From: Chromera velia
Taxonomy: Eukaryota > Sar > Chromeraceae
Assembly: GCA_018398765.1 (NCBI GenBank)
Contig: JAHBMJ010000067.1
Location: 1 to 29,394 of the forward strand
Direction of reading: 5' to 3'
Length of the DNA: 29,394 nt
The first letter of the stretch is position 1, and each line of letters begins with the position of its first letter. The position numbers and the translations under genes are program-made. A model generated the notes under the pieces. The model did not search any database. It was not told where the DNA came from and saw only the letters and a program-made list of their open reading frames with translations. This document shows positions 11,505-22,589 of this stretch, in pieces.

Positions 11505-11910
11505 GGTGGCAACCGGGAAGACTATGCATTCATTCCCTCTGCAGTGACCCACCAACGGACCAGACGGATCTCTTCACTTCTAATTCTTTCACCTTTATTT
11601 CTTTCGATTGAATATGGACCATGCGGCGAAACAAAAAGGAGAAGAAGGAAAGAGCGAAGGCGTACTTCCTCCCTCCCTCCCTCCCTCTCCACACAGGCAT
11701 TCCTCCCAACCAACCAACCACGCTGTTCCAACGAACACAAAAGGAAAGGGAGCCAACCGACACACACACACACACACACACCCCACTCCATTCGCAGTGT
11801 CTGTTCGTCCTCGGGGATCTTTTCATTTGTGTCTTCATTCATTTATTCATCGATTTGCTTGTTGTCCCCTCTTCGTTTCTATTCTTCTCTCCTTCTCTCT
11901 CTCTCTTTCT
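10526..11910. other. Microsatellite-rich 3' flank of the kinase gene
   Basis: No supported gene. It contains (TCCC)n at 10965-10992, (CT)n at 11016-11031 and 11474-11501, a (GATC)n/(ATCT)n block at 11298-11340, (CCCT)n at 11670-11690 and (CA)n at 11761-11780. The part next to 11911 would be the 3' UTR of the minus-strand kinase gene. An AATAAA on the minus strand lies about 60 bases after the stop. Confidence 0.55.
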
Positions 11911-12794
11911 CTATTCCCCTCCCCCTTTCTCGTCTTTCATCTTCTCATGAAGCTGCTGGAAAGATTTGCGCAGTTCCTCGATGTCTGGACGGTCCGGCCT
12001 TCCGTAGCCTCCGCCTGCCCCTCCTCCCGAGCTCTCTCTTTCGGCGGTCCCGTGGTCGTCGTCCGCAGGGGGGAGCTGCACAGAGACACAGACAAACAGA
12101 CAGACACAAGAGCAAGGCGACAGTGCACTACATGCGCATGCCGTTTTGGTTTCTGCATCTGTTTAAGCGTCAACGTGGGCGCGTGTGATAGGCAATTGGA
12201 GAAATAGATGGAAAGATACCTGGTGAGAGACTGAGCGCGCCTGAGCGCGCGCGTGTGTATTTGTGTGTCTGTGTCAGCGTGTTTGTGTGTGACGGGGTGG
12301 CTGTGCATGTGTGTGGGCGTTGGGCATCACACCCCGCCCACCCCCTCATTGCTGAACGCCAAATCGCCTGACTGACATGATCTGCTGGGTCCGTCGTGTG
12401 TGCCCGTCTTCCTCTCCTGCTGGTTGACATGGTGATGTCGTTCCCTACAGCGTCGTAGGCTGTCGGGTCCTGGAACCCGTCCGGCAGGTTCTGCTGCTGG
12501 GCTTCGCCGTCCGCTGCCGTCTCCTCCGCCAGGGTCGGGAGGTGGGCCTCCCAAGTCTGCATGGATCGAGGCGAGCTTGAGGGATCGCAAGCTGTGAAAA
12601 AAGGGTGCCTCACGAAAGGAAACGAAAACGAAGAAGCCACCGGACACAAAAGATTACAAATGACAGAGTCCAACGGAAACCGGAGAGAGGGGGGGATGAA
12701 GGAAAAAAGGAGAAACAAGAAATAGACTGAGGAAGAACCAAAGGGAGGATGAGAAAGAAGGGATGAAGGCAGCAAGGAAGGGAGGCAGACAGGC

Positions 12795-12849
<55 letters not shown>

Positions 12850-13885
12850 AAGAAAGAAAGAGAGAGAGAAAGAGAGAAAGAAAGAAAGAAAAAAAGAAAA
12901 AAAAAGAAAAGGAAGGACTAACCACATGACCAGACTGCGCCTGTTGCATTCTGGAAGGGGTTGTTGACATTCGTTTGTCGTGACGAGAAAACTCCTGCAA
13001 CAGACACGGAAAGAAAAAAGAAAGAAAGGGAGCATGCATGCCTACATCGAGGGGGGAGACGCACATCTAATCGAGGATGGGTGGCATATTTGAGAACCCT
13101 GCACTGATCAATGGATGGATGCAACACGCAGGTTGTTGGTACGGGAGGGAGGGAGGCAGGCAGGACAGATATCGGAAGGAAGGAAGGAAGGAAGGAAGAG
13201 AGAGGAATGAAAGAGAAGCCTGTTAGCCAACCTCTCGTAACCAGCCCATTGACGAACGAACAAATTAACCGACCCACCCACCAACCGGTTTCAGTTTGAC
13301 GGGTTTCGCAATCCGTCGACCTCTCCGTATTCCCTGAAGGTAACGGTGAATGAAGAGGGGGAGTAAGCACAGAAGAAAAGAAAGAACCCAACAGCAGGGA
13401 TGGAGGCAGGAAGGAAGGATCAGAGTGATCAGGGGGGCATGCAGGCAGGCAGGGAGGCGAAGAACGCACAAACAAGAAAAGAAAAACATGGACGGAAAGG
13501 AGAATACGCACGAAAAGAGACGGAGGCAGACGCGCAGACACACTCCACAAAGAAGAGGGGTCGAGGGGGGGGAAAGAAAAAGGCCAGGGGGAGATCAAGG
13601 GAACCGGAGGGAAGGGGGCGCCCTAGAATAATGCACGGAGGAGCAAACACACCGAGGGAGGGAGGGAGGGAGGGAAACACACAAATCCGCAACCCTCCCA
13701 TCCCATCCACTGACCCACCCCCACCCACCTTGTTGAATTCGTCCTCCAGCTGCTGCAGGAGCTTGTTCCTTCTCTCCTCCACCTCCTTTGGGACCTTCTT
13801 CTCCTCCCGACGCATCGTCACCTTGCGGCTGCAGTTACGTATACACACAAGACCACATAAAAGCGCACGTATGCACGGACGCACG

Positions 13886-13947
<62 letters not shown>

Positions 13948-16185
13948 CGCATGCACGCACGCACAGAGGGAGAGAGCAGAACGGAAACAGGCACATTGGA
14001 AGAGGCACATAGACCCGCAAAGAAAGAGACATGGAGACAAGGATGGGGACAGGGAAAGATGAGCAGAGAAGGCAGTCAGGCAGGTAGGCAGACACGGGCA
14101 GAAAGCAAAGGGAGACAGAACGGAAGGTAGGTATCTCGTGACGCCGACGCACGCACTGACTGTGCAGATCTGACGGCTTCGGCCTCCACAGGTTGTTGTT
14201 TCTCTGGTGTCGACACGGCTACCCACGGGTGCGCAATCGCTGCGGGCGTGTAATCAGACAAACAAAGAGAGGGGGGAGGGTGAGGAGGGGGAAAGGGAAC
14301 AGAAGCACGAAATCCAGAAATGCTGCAAAGACGGAAACAGCTCAAGGGGAAAGCGACAGTCGGGCGCAGCGAAGGCAAAAAGAAAAAAACTCATTTGAGG
14401 GGACATGGACAGTCAAAGGGGACAGAAAAGGAAAGAGAAAGAAAAGTGAAAAAGAGACGCGAAGAGAAAAGGACGCGGAGGCCTGCCGCACTTTTCTTTC
14501 AGCACTCTTCATCTCAACAAACCCGGTAGCCCGATGAGAGGCTCTCTCTCTCTCATCTTTTTTTTTTCATTTCATTTCTTGCATGCATGCACCGATGCAT
14601 CGATCCTCCCTCAAGAATCAGGGCAGGGCAGGCCAAACAAAGGAAAAACGAAAAGCAGAATAAACTCTGGGGCAAGAGAAGAGGAGATGATCGATAGGAT
14701 ACCACGGACCCCCCCCAAAAAAACCGCACCAACGAGCCAACGAACGGACCTTCAGCAGCAGTCAACCGTTTCGAGGGATCTCTCTGGAGGAGGGCCTTCA
14801 TGAAGTCAACTGCCTGCAGGCAGGAAGGAAGGAATTAGCATGGAAGGAAGGATCGGTGCGTGGGTGGGTGTGTGATTCATGGAGGGAAGCAGGTGCATTC
14901 GTTCATTCATTCCGATCTTCAGTCGTTTACTGAAATGGTCACTTCAGTGCGCATTGATTTGTGATGTGATCTTCTGCTACGTGCAGCTCATCCTTTATGG
15001 ACAACGGAGAAGAGTGAATACTACACGTCGGTGATAAATCACTTCTCCGTGAATATCCTGAAGTTTGTGAGGGTCGTGGATGGAGACCGGCCTTCGAGTT
15101 TTGCTCCTGTCCCCCCTCTGTATTTCTTTATCTGTTCGTCCATCCAGTTCTTTCTTTCTGTCTCTCTGTCAATCTGGCTTTCTTCCTCCCTGCCTTCGTT
15201 TTTTCCTTCCATTCTTCCCTTCTCTCCGTCGCTCTCTCCCCCTCATAGTATCATGAATGCTGCGCTGTGATCTTCAAGAGATTTCGCATGCCATTCCGTA
15301 CCCTCCCTCCGCACTTCATTCCATGCAACAGCAAGGCGATTTAATTCTCAAATTGTCGGTCAAACATGCTCGAAAATGAGTTTGTTCATGGGAAAGTTGA
15401 TCCGGTCCTCGCTCTCTTCCTTTCAGTCTCTCTGTCTGAGAAAATGGTCGTCTGTTTGCCTGCGTGTCAATCTACCGTTCAGACAGACAGACAGACCTCT
15501 TTCGAGTACTTGTACCGCTGCTTGTGCCACTGAATCTCTTTCTTCATGATCTCATGCTGCAGTACAGAGTGCAACGGTGTGCAGGCACAGGCACATGCAA
15601 ACAGAAGGCCAAATCAGAATGAACAGCAGGGAAGTGCGCACGGCCACGCTTGCTTGTTCACACGAGGAAGCCGAGACTCCTGAGGAACAACAGAGGTCAT
15701 GAAGACGAGTCACTCCGTACAGAGCGAAGGCAAGAAAAGAGAAGAACAGGGTCCAAAAAAATGGATCGACAAGCACAGAGACACGACGACAGCGAGAGAG
15801 GGAAAATGAACGTCTCGTCCTCCTTCCTCCCTTCATGACGTACACTCCTCCTCCTACTCATTGAAGCACTGACTGACTCATCAGACACACAAGACTCTAG
15901 ATTTCCTTCTTTTCCCAGGCAGGCAGGCAGGCATTCAGGCAGGCAGGCAGGCAGGCAGGCAGGCCGAAAGTCTCGCTGTTGTTTCTCTGCTCCGATCCAT
16001 TCCGTCATTCCGTTTCCTTCTTTCCTTTCGCGACAGAGACACACAGAGAGGCTGACCGACCGACCGACCGACCACGATCTCCTGGGTGTTGTTGCCATCG
16101 AAGGGGTACTTCCCGTAGAGCATCAGAAAGATCAAAACGCCCAGTGCCCACATGTCGGCCTTGGCGTTGTACTTCTTTCTGCACG

Positions 16186-16216
<31 letters not shown>

Positions 16217-17598
16217 AATGAAGGAGAAAAATTCAGGAACAAACAAAGGATTTCAGCAAGTCAATCAAAAGAATGAATGAAAAGGGAGACAGGAAGGACG
16301 GAAGGAGAACTTTCAGTCACGTCCGGTTCGAAAGCAGAGAGAAAGTGAAAGAAAATTCTTCGGTTGTTTTCTTCCGTTCTGGACTGCTGCACCTCTCTGT
16401 CGGATAAGAAAGTGGGCGGCCACTCCATTCCCAAGCACATATTCACCATCTATTTTCATCACACACACACACACACACACACACACTCTCACTCACTCAC
16501 CTAACAAGCTCTGGAGCCAGATAGTGGGGAGAACCGCAGACGTCAGAGAGAAACTCATCTGGATTCTCGAGCTGCAGGCGCGAATGCACACAGACAGACA
16601 AACAGACAGACAATGCAGAGAGACGTGCAAGGGAAGCCCTGCTTATCCATGCGGGCATGACCTTATTAGACTCGTCAAATATCTCTCCCAATCAAAATTG
16701 TGAATACCCCCCCCCCCCGGGTTGCCTGCATGACCACGCCGGAACACACGAAGAAGAAGTTGCACTGTTGAAACGCCCTGTCGCTGTCTGTCTGTAAAGA
16801 AGAAGAAGAAGAGGAAGAAGAAGACACTCATCGATTGCGCAAAGGGAGGAACAGGGGTCGGAGAGAGAAAGAAGGAGAAAGCAAGGTATACAGGAAGGAA
16901 CGAGGGATCGTGGCGAAGCAAAAAGAAGAGGAAGAAGAAAGGGAGAGGGAGACGTCCTGCCACGGAGGCAAACAAACAGGCAGACAGCCAATGAAAAGGG
17001 CGGGCTGCAGACAGACAGACAGACAGACCATGGCGGCCATTCCGAAATCGATCATCTTCAAATTTGACGTTGCCGTCTTGTCCTGCAGCAGACAGGACGT
17101 AAGACAAACAGACAAACAAAGAAGGAAGGAAAGAAAGAAAGAAATTGCAGGGAAGGGAAGAAAAGGAGCATCCAGTCAGCAAGGGGAAAAGAAAGAATTA
17201 AATGCACTCAGGGTTAGCAGAAGGCGGGCTGTCAATGACTGAGCGAAGAAAGGGACCGAAGGGTGAGTTCCTGCAGGGATACATGCGTGGGTGAATGGAC
17301 GGATAAACGCACGGATGGGACGACCTCGGCGCCCTTGCAGGCTTTTCGACTGCTTGTGCAGCCAACGATTTCACGCGAGCCCCTCCTCTCTGTTGTGTTC
17401 TTCCTTCCTTTCTGGTTTGACAGAATCAGGCGGGGACTTTGGACTTTGGGCACGCCAGCAGGCAGACAGGCAGGACTTTGGGCACGCCAGCAGGCAGGCA
17501 GACAGGCAGAAAAGCGAGCGGAGCGATTATTATTGCAGCTCGCTCACCCACTCACTCACTCACTCACTGACCTTGAAGAGAAAATTCTCGGCCTGCAG

Positions 17599-17634
<36 letters not shown>

Positions 17635-17752
17635 GCTCATGCATAAATAAATACAAATGTCACAGCACGTATAGACACTAAGACAGACGGACAGTCTCTT
17701 TGTGCAAGCGAATGTAGAGATCGGACCGCATCAAACACCGGCACACACGCAA

Positions 17753-17787
<35 letters not shown>

Positions 17788-18557
17788 GCCGACAGACAAA
17801 CTTCATTCCAGACAGACGTTTCTGAGACAGTCTGTACAGACAGACAGACTGTACGGTTTCTTTCTTTTTCTTCATGAACAGACAGACACAGACAGACAGA
17901 CCTTCACATCTCTATGAACGATGCCGAGAGAGTGCACGTACACCAGCGCGCTCAGCATCTGTCTGCAATTCCGCCAATACAAACAAACAAACGAACAGAC
18001 AAATGAAGAAAGGCACTCACTTCCTTCAGTGAATCCCACCGGCCAATCACGAAAGGTCAGTGAAGAGGAAATCGACAGAGAGGGACAATAAAAGCGGAAA
18101 GTAGGCGAGAAGAGAAGAGACGAGAGGAGAGGGCAGGATCGGGAGGGAATGAAGAGTCGTGACAGGTTCATTTGACCCTTTTGCTCTTCATTCTTTGAGT
18201 CAAAGCCATGCATTCAGTCAAGTCAAGTCACGGCCTGCACCACATCGTGGGTGTTCCTACACGAATCTGAGAGAGTGTGCTCACGCACGTCACCCCAAAA
18301 CTTTCCACACACACACACACAGAGAGAGAGAAGGGGGGGGACAGAGGAAGGGCATCGGGGAGGGAGCAAAAGTCACCGAGAGTTTATTTCTCTTTCTCGC
18401 TTTCTGCTTCGATCTTCCCCCCCTGTCCCCCCCCTCTCTCTCACACTCTTTCTTTCTTTCCTTCCTTCCTTCTCTTTCTTTTTTTCTTTCTTTCTTTTTT
18501 TTTTTCCTTTCTTTTTTTTTTTTTTTCTTTCTTTCTTTTTTTCTTTCTTTCTTTCTT

Positions 18558-18602
<45 letters not shown>

Positions 18603-18809
18603 CTTCCTTCTCTTTCTTTCTTTCTCTCTTTTTTTTTTTCTTTCTTTCTTTCTTTCTTTCTCTTTCTTTCTTTTCTTTCTTTCTTTCTCTCTTTTTTTTT
18701 TTCTTTCTTTCTTTCTTTCTTTCTTTCTCTTTCTTTCTTCCTTCTCTTTCTTTCTTTCTCTCTTTTTTTTTTCTTGCTTGCTTTCTTTCTTTCTTTCTTT
18801 CTCTTTCTT

Positions 18810-18862
<53 letters not shown>

Positions 18863-19131
18863 CTCTTTTTTTTTTTTCTTTCTTTCTTTCTTTCTTTCTC
18901 TTTCTTTCTTTCTTTCTTTTTCTTTCTTTCTTTCTTTCTTTGTTTCTTTCATTCATTCATTCATTCTTTCTTCCTTCTCTTTCTTTCTTTCTTTCTCTCT
19001 TTTTTTTTTCTTGCTTTCTTTCTTTCTTTCTTCTCTTTCTTTCTTTCTTTCTTTCCTTCCTTCCTTCCTTCTCTTTCTTTCTTTCTTTCTCTCTTTTTTT
19101 CTCTTTCTTTCTTTCTTTCTTTCTTTCTTTT

Positions 19132-19174
<43 letters not shown>

Positions 19175-19185
19175 CTTTCTTTCTT

Positions 19186-19252
<67 letters not shown>

Positions 19253-20415
19253 CTTTTCTTTCTTTCTTTCTTGACTGACTGCCTGACTGACTGACAGACT
19301 GACTGACTGGCAGAGCTGCGCCGCGTCCTGCTCGTTGAAATGCCTTCTCTTGACAATCTGGTCAAACAATTCCCCCCCCTCGCACTTCTCCATCACCGCA
19401 TACAGAAAGTGACTGTCTTCGTAAAAATCGAAATACTTGATAATATTGTCGTGCTCTGCAGGTCAATACGCACATGAATGTGCAAGTAAATTAGTGTGCG
19501 CTTCCATCCAGTTGTCTCGCTTCGTTTTTTCAAGATTAGGAACAGATCCACACCTCAGCCCCCCCCCGGGGGTCCCCCCAGTGCCCACGAACCACCAAAG
19601 CTGGCACAGACGTTGGTCCGCGTACTGTCTCTTGGCTTCTCTTCTCTTCTCTTCTCTTCTGTGCTAGATCTACTTTGCATTTCAGTGGTCTCGTTCTCTG
19701 CAAAGGAAGGATAATTTTCCCTGACTGCGACACAGCTCTCTGTCAGCCTGCCTGTCCGGCTGTCCTGCTTCTTCGGGTAAGCTACCTCCTCGTCTGGCTG
19801 AATGGCTGTCTGCATGAAAGCGGTCCTTTTGCTTTGCCAGACTGATAACTGACGGACTGACCGAGTCTTGACAGGACCGAAATTTCCCTTTTGAACATGG
19901 ACTCATTGGACCACTCTCCCTTCTCAGACGACCGTTTCTCCATGATCTTCACGGCTCGCACCTCCTCTGTCCCGTCCTTGGTCACGCACTCGCGCACCTG
20001 ACTGCATCCATGAGCCACAGACAGTCAATCAGTCAATCAGGAAGGGGGGGAAGAGAATGCATCTACGGACGTTCGCGTCAACTCACAATGCCTATGCGAG
20101 TGTTTGTGCACAGTACAGAAGAACATGGCAAGAGATGTAGTGAACTATTCAACAACGGTATGAGAAAACATGCACAGAGGACACACGTGCCCACAAGAGA
20201 CGACCCACATAACGAAGAGACGTGAGCAAGGGCAACACTTGCACGCACAAACCCCTCAGCATCGCATTGATTGACTCACAGTCCAACCCCACTCACCCAA
20301 AAGCACCGGAACCCAACTGCCTGCCGATTTTGTAAGAGTCTCGAATGTCATCGGAGGCTGCCGCCTGTTGACTCCCGTCGCCAGGAGCCGACCTGCCGCA
20401 ACACTTTCCGCCCAT
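11911..20415 (-). CDS. Acylated CAMK/CDPK-like Ser/Thr protein kinase without EF-hands, 15 exons
   Basis: Exons on the minus strand: 20415-20297, 20001-19862, 19455-19308, 17962-17902, 17592-17572, 17082-17029, 16571-16501, 16178-16073, 15556-15497, 14813-14750, 14239-14161, 13828-13729, 12994-12931 (approximate), 12591-12377 and 12075-11911. All phases agree and give 488 residues. ATG 20415 follows an in-frame TGA and begins MGGKCC, a classic N-myristoylation plus palmitoylation signal, so the kinase should sit on a membrane's cytosolic face. Kinase domain about 28-288: glycine loop GSGAFG, ATP lysine K58 in RAVK, helix-C E79, HRDVKAEN catalytic loop with D154, DFG at 175-177, [10 protein letters not shown], and DMWALG. 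All key residues are present, so it should be active. The usual KPEN proline is Ala157. Residues 289-488 are basic and helical, then Gly/Ser/acidic, ending in a short coiled coil. There are no EF-hand loops, so it is not a canonical CDPK. Exons 13 and 14 boundaries are uncertain. The stop is TAG. Confidence 0.85.
12798..12915. repeat. (GA)n/(GAAA)n tract in kinase intron 13
   Basis: Purine-only repeat on the plus strand within the intron between the 13th and 14th exons of the kinase model. It is the same type as the longer intron 3 tract but with the purine strand on the opposite side. Confidence 0.9.
15918..16216. repeat. (CAGG)n blocks flanking kinase exon 8
   Basis: CAGG/GGCA tetranucleotide runs occur at about 15918-15963 and 16184-16216. 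On the sense strand the second block is (GCCT)n leading straight into the exon 8 acceptor (tgcgtgcag), so this 3' splice site is embedded in a microsatellite, as many 5' splice sites in this gene are. Confidence 0.9.
18446..19271. repeat. ~825-bp polypyrimidine (CTTT/CT)n tract in kinase intron 3
   Basis: Almost pure T/C on the plus strand, hence almost pure A/G on the sense strand of the kinase gene. It is built from CTTT, CCTT and CT units with T-runs up to about 14 and only rare interruptions. It fills most of the 1,345-bp intron between exons 3 and 4. Frames of 150-370 codons here encode only Phe/Leu/Ser or Lys/Glu/Arg and are artefacts. Confidence 0.95.
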
Positions 20416-21046
20416 CCTATTCCTTATTCACGCCTCCCCAATCCCTTTCCCCTCCAATGTTTTACTGCAAGCCAAAATGTCGCACATCAGCCGAAGGCAA
20501 AGGACAGCTTAAATTACGTTCTGTACAGAGGAAATGGCGGAAGTGGCGTTCCTTCAATGGAATTTGTTGGTCGGTGCGCGATCGTCGCGGGGAAGACCAT
20601 GCAGCCATACAGGCCGGGGGCCGCGGGTCCGCGGCCGGGGGTATGCATGGCGCCGGGGAGTTCGTACGTCGCCTGATTGGGCAAAAGTGCCCCTCAAGCA
20701 GCTCGCACGGCGCAGTGAATCCGCGGAGCCATCTCGGAGCCTGACAATGAGCACATGCAAACAGTATCCCTGTTTCCTCGATCAGTTCAATGTCCGCAGG
20801 AACCAAAACCAGAAAAAACGTGGTCTTCGTGCTAAGCAGCTCAGAGCTGTCAAACTTCCGAATACTCAGGAACACTGGGTTGCTCGAAGGCGGGGCCACA
20901 AAAGAAGTGACTGACCTTTGCTGAGGAGACACGAAAGGACACCAAAATCGGATCTTCTTTTATTCTCTCATTGCATCTTCAAGACGGTTTCTGGCCACTG
21001 TAACTTTTGTTCTGAGATCCCTTTCCTTTGTTACAGCTGTGTGGAA
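20416..21046. promoter_or_regulatory. Head-to-head intergenic region, candidate bidirectional promoter
   Basis: 631 bp separate the start codons of the minus-strand kinase (20415) and the plus-strand RCC1 membrane protein (21047). The centre is GC-rich with a perfect inverted repeat, GGCCGCGG-GT-CCGCGGCC, at about 20620-20637, and it has none of the microsatellites that flood the rest of the window. Frames of 100-156 codons exist on both strands here without splice or homology support, so 5' exons or a small gene cannot be excluded. The regulatory role is inferred from position only. Confidence 0.45.
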
Positions 21047-22558
21047 ATGGGGACAACCAGGGGTTCCCTCCGCCAGCAAGGGAATGGGAAGGCCTCATTC
21101 CTTGCATCTCCTTTTGTGCTCGCTTTCACAGCGCTTCCGTTGTCGTCACGTGTACACCTTTGTACTGCCTCAACGATCTCGGTCAAGGAAGTGTTCACGG
21201 GGCAGTACCAGTCTTATCTCCTGACGACTACCGGAGAGATCTACTCTGCAGGGTACCAACCTAATGGAGCGCAGGGGAATGGGCAGACTTCAGGTTATAA
21301 CCCCACCTTCACGGACATCGGTGTCACCGGAGCAACCAAAATGTGCTGTGGATATCAATACTGCATCTACGTAGACGGCTCTAACAATGCGTGGTTTTTC
21401 GGGCAGAATGACTATAGCATGTCAGGAATGGCCCCGGCTAACCACCCCACTCCCGTTCAGATCACCGATGTCACCGACGTGAACACTCCCGGGTGTGCTG
21501 TTAGAACCGGGTCAGTGCGTCATGCATTTACAGTACAGGACAGTCTTTGATACGAGGATCGTATGCAGAATGTCCTGTCGCGCGTGGTTTGTGCCACGAG
21601 ATTTGACAGCTGTGTCCAATCTGTGCCTGCCTTGGGTTCCTCCAGTATGCCCCCATAGTGCAACACTTGATGCCTGCGCATCTAAATTGGGTGCTGAAAG
21701 TTGCGAATGAACGTCGAAAAGGAGACGAAAGGCAGAAGCCAACCTTTCCTCACGATGAGAAAGAAGGAAGGAAAGAAAGAAAGAAAGTTGATTTTCTCTC
21801 TCTCTCTCTCTCTCTTGTGCATGCGGATCTGTTTTGTACCAGAAAGAGGCTGTCGACTAGGCATAGCATGTCTAGAATCGGAGTTGCTCCCTCTGACTAG
21901 CATCTGTCCACTGCTTGTGTGTTGAATCCGTCACGTTCCTCCCCATACATGAATTCCTTCCTCTCCTACCTTCGCGCAGGTATCTGATCACCAATGCGGG
22001 CGTTATGTACGGTGCTGGCAACGACGGCAATTATGAGTTCGCGGGCGATGGGAGGACCGGAGCAACAAAACATACCGGTTTTGCCTCGTTCGACAACGCT
22101 GTGCACTTCGGAGGCGCAAAGCCGGTGTGGGTCAAGGGAGGCGGCTCAAACGGTGCTTCAAATTTTTGGATCATTGTGAAGACTGACGATGGCAAATTTT
22201 GGGGAAGGGGAAATGGAGGCTCGCACCAGTTTGGAAATGCTGTCGGCAACATGGCGAACTTCGGCGAGGTCACCATTACGGGTCGGTGGGATGTCTGTCG
22301 TGCCTTCAAAACTGTCTCTATCTCCGGCATTCCTTCCTGTCTTCGTGCTTGTGCGTGTATACAGGTGCAGAAGAAGGAAGGATGATTCAACTAACTGTCC
22401 ATCTACTTCCAACTAGGCATCTGATCGTTTTTCTGTTTTCGTGCAGATCTTTTCTCTTCTTTTTTTTTGTCATTTCCCCCTCTCTTTTTTTGTGACTCTG
22501 GCTACCTCCTTACTACCCTCTCCATCCATCATAGCTGTCTCTCATTGTTTCTCTCCTA

Positions 22559-22589
<31 letters not shown>

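Noticed and set aside
13321-13333. 13-nt microexon between kinase exons 12 and 13
   Set aside because: Phases allow it with the gttagt donor at 12922, but the simpler model without it also stays in frame. RNA evidence is needed to choose.
12170-13828. EF-hand exons expected for a CDPK
   Set aside because: No DxDxDG-type loop is encoded in any frame of the 3' exons I could place.
18159-19396. Open frames of 150-370 codons on both strands
   Set aside because: They only translate CTTT/GAAA microsatellite DNA inside a kinase intron. The true exon there is 19308-19455.
1092-20415. Whole-genome reassignment of UAG to an amino acid
   Set aside because: The kinase and RCC1 exons (over 1,300 codons) contain no internal TAG, and the kinase frame ends in TAG followed by microsatellite. 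A gene-specific explanation is simpler.
20462-20932. 156-codon minus-strand frame upstream of the kinase start
   Set aside because: No ATG at its head, and an in-frame TGA precedes the kinase ATG, so it cannot extend the kinase. No independent support.
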